A DNA stretch of 5,812 nucleotides from JBDNIO01 sp041688215. GTDB taxonomy: Bacteria > Pseudomonadota > Gammaproteobacteria > Nevskiales > Salinisphaeraceae. Each line of letters opens with the position of its first letter. Positions within the stretch are counted from its first letter, which is position 1. A program made the position numbers and the translations under genes. The notes below the pieces were generated by a model. It made no database searches, was not told the origin of the DNA, and saw only the letters and a list, made by a program, of their open reading frames with translations. Below, piece after piece: positions 5,754 through 5,812 of the stretch. The DNA lies in contig JBDNIO010000017.1 in assembly GCA_041688215.1 (NCBI GenBank), positions 1 to 5,812 of the forward strand, written 5' to 3'.

Positions 5754-5765
5754 TGCATCAATGCA
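5754..5765. repeat. Short palindrome TGCATCAATGCA in the leader
   Basis: Five-base arms (TGCAT/ATGCA) around a 2-base centre, sharing TGCATCA with the palindrome at 5607-5620. It lies about 190 bp upstream of the likely first start codon. A second operator copy is possible. Confidence 0.2.
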
Positions 5766-5812
5766 ACAAAGCACTATATATGCAACCGGATCATTATGTG
5801 CAGGCAAAAAAA

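Larger units (their letters stand above)
5548..5812. other. Non-coding leader upstream of the operon
   Basis: About 265 bases without a supported gene on either strand, clearly richer in A+T than the genes. It should contain the operon promoter, but no convincing -35/-10 pair was found. The best minus-strand -10 candidate is TATGAT (5622-5617), whose -35 position is a poor match. Two short palindromes are listed separately. The region ends in a run of seven A at the window edge. Confidence 0.5.

Noticed and set aside
5738..5812. tRNA-Ser-like stretch containing GTGTCCGAGTGG
   Set aside because: The D-arm-like bases are suggestive, but no 7-base anticodon loop with a paired stem, no T-arm and no matching acceptor stem could be found.

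Overview
The window holds one compact operon, entirely on the minus strand and read from right to left. The moderately GC-rich sequence, the chained start/stop overlaps and a GTCATTCCGG-type dispersed palindromic repeat suggest a proteobacterium, perhaps an uncultured gammaproteobacterium. This taxonomic guess is weak: there is no rRNA or other marker gene here.

Layout in transcription order. Positions 5548-5812 are a non-coding leader with two short palindromes. Then come an isochorismatase-family cysteine hydrolase (4867-5547), an amidohydrolase-fold protein with eroded metal ligands (3824-4870), a DUF59/MIP18-family protein interrupted by a small mobile element (3196-3827), an acetoacetate-decarboxylase-like protein (2453-3199), a second amidohydrolase-fold protein (1570-2448), a class I acyl-CoA synthetase (29-1573), and the first eight codons of another gene running off the left edge (1-24). 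Every junction is either a 4-bp ATGA/GTGA overlap or a 4-bp gap, so the genes are almost certainly co-transcribed and partly translationally coupled.

The clearest unusual feature is a 215-bp element (3392-3606) inside the DUF59 gene. It has 17-bp terminal inverted repeats (one mismatch) and a perfect 9-bp target duplication. Removing the element and one duplicate restores a continuous 135-codon DUF59 gene that overlaps both neighbours by ATGA, so the direction and reading frame of the event can be reconstructed from the sequence alone. The element carries no transposase and contains an 84-bp unit of nested hairpins; it looks like a MITE.

Functionally the operon looks catabolic: two hydrolase folds and an amidase-like cysteine hydrolase, an ADC-fold enzyme, and a CoA ligase to feed an acid into beta-oxidation-like metabolism. 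From memory, the first amidohydrolase and the DUF59 gene resemble the pair found beside soluble diiron (propane/acetone-type) monooxygenases in actinobacteria, but no oxygenase is visible here. The substrate cannot be read from this window.
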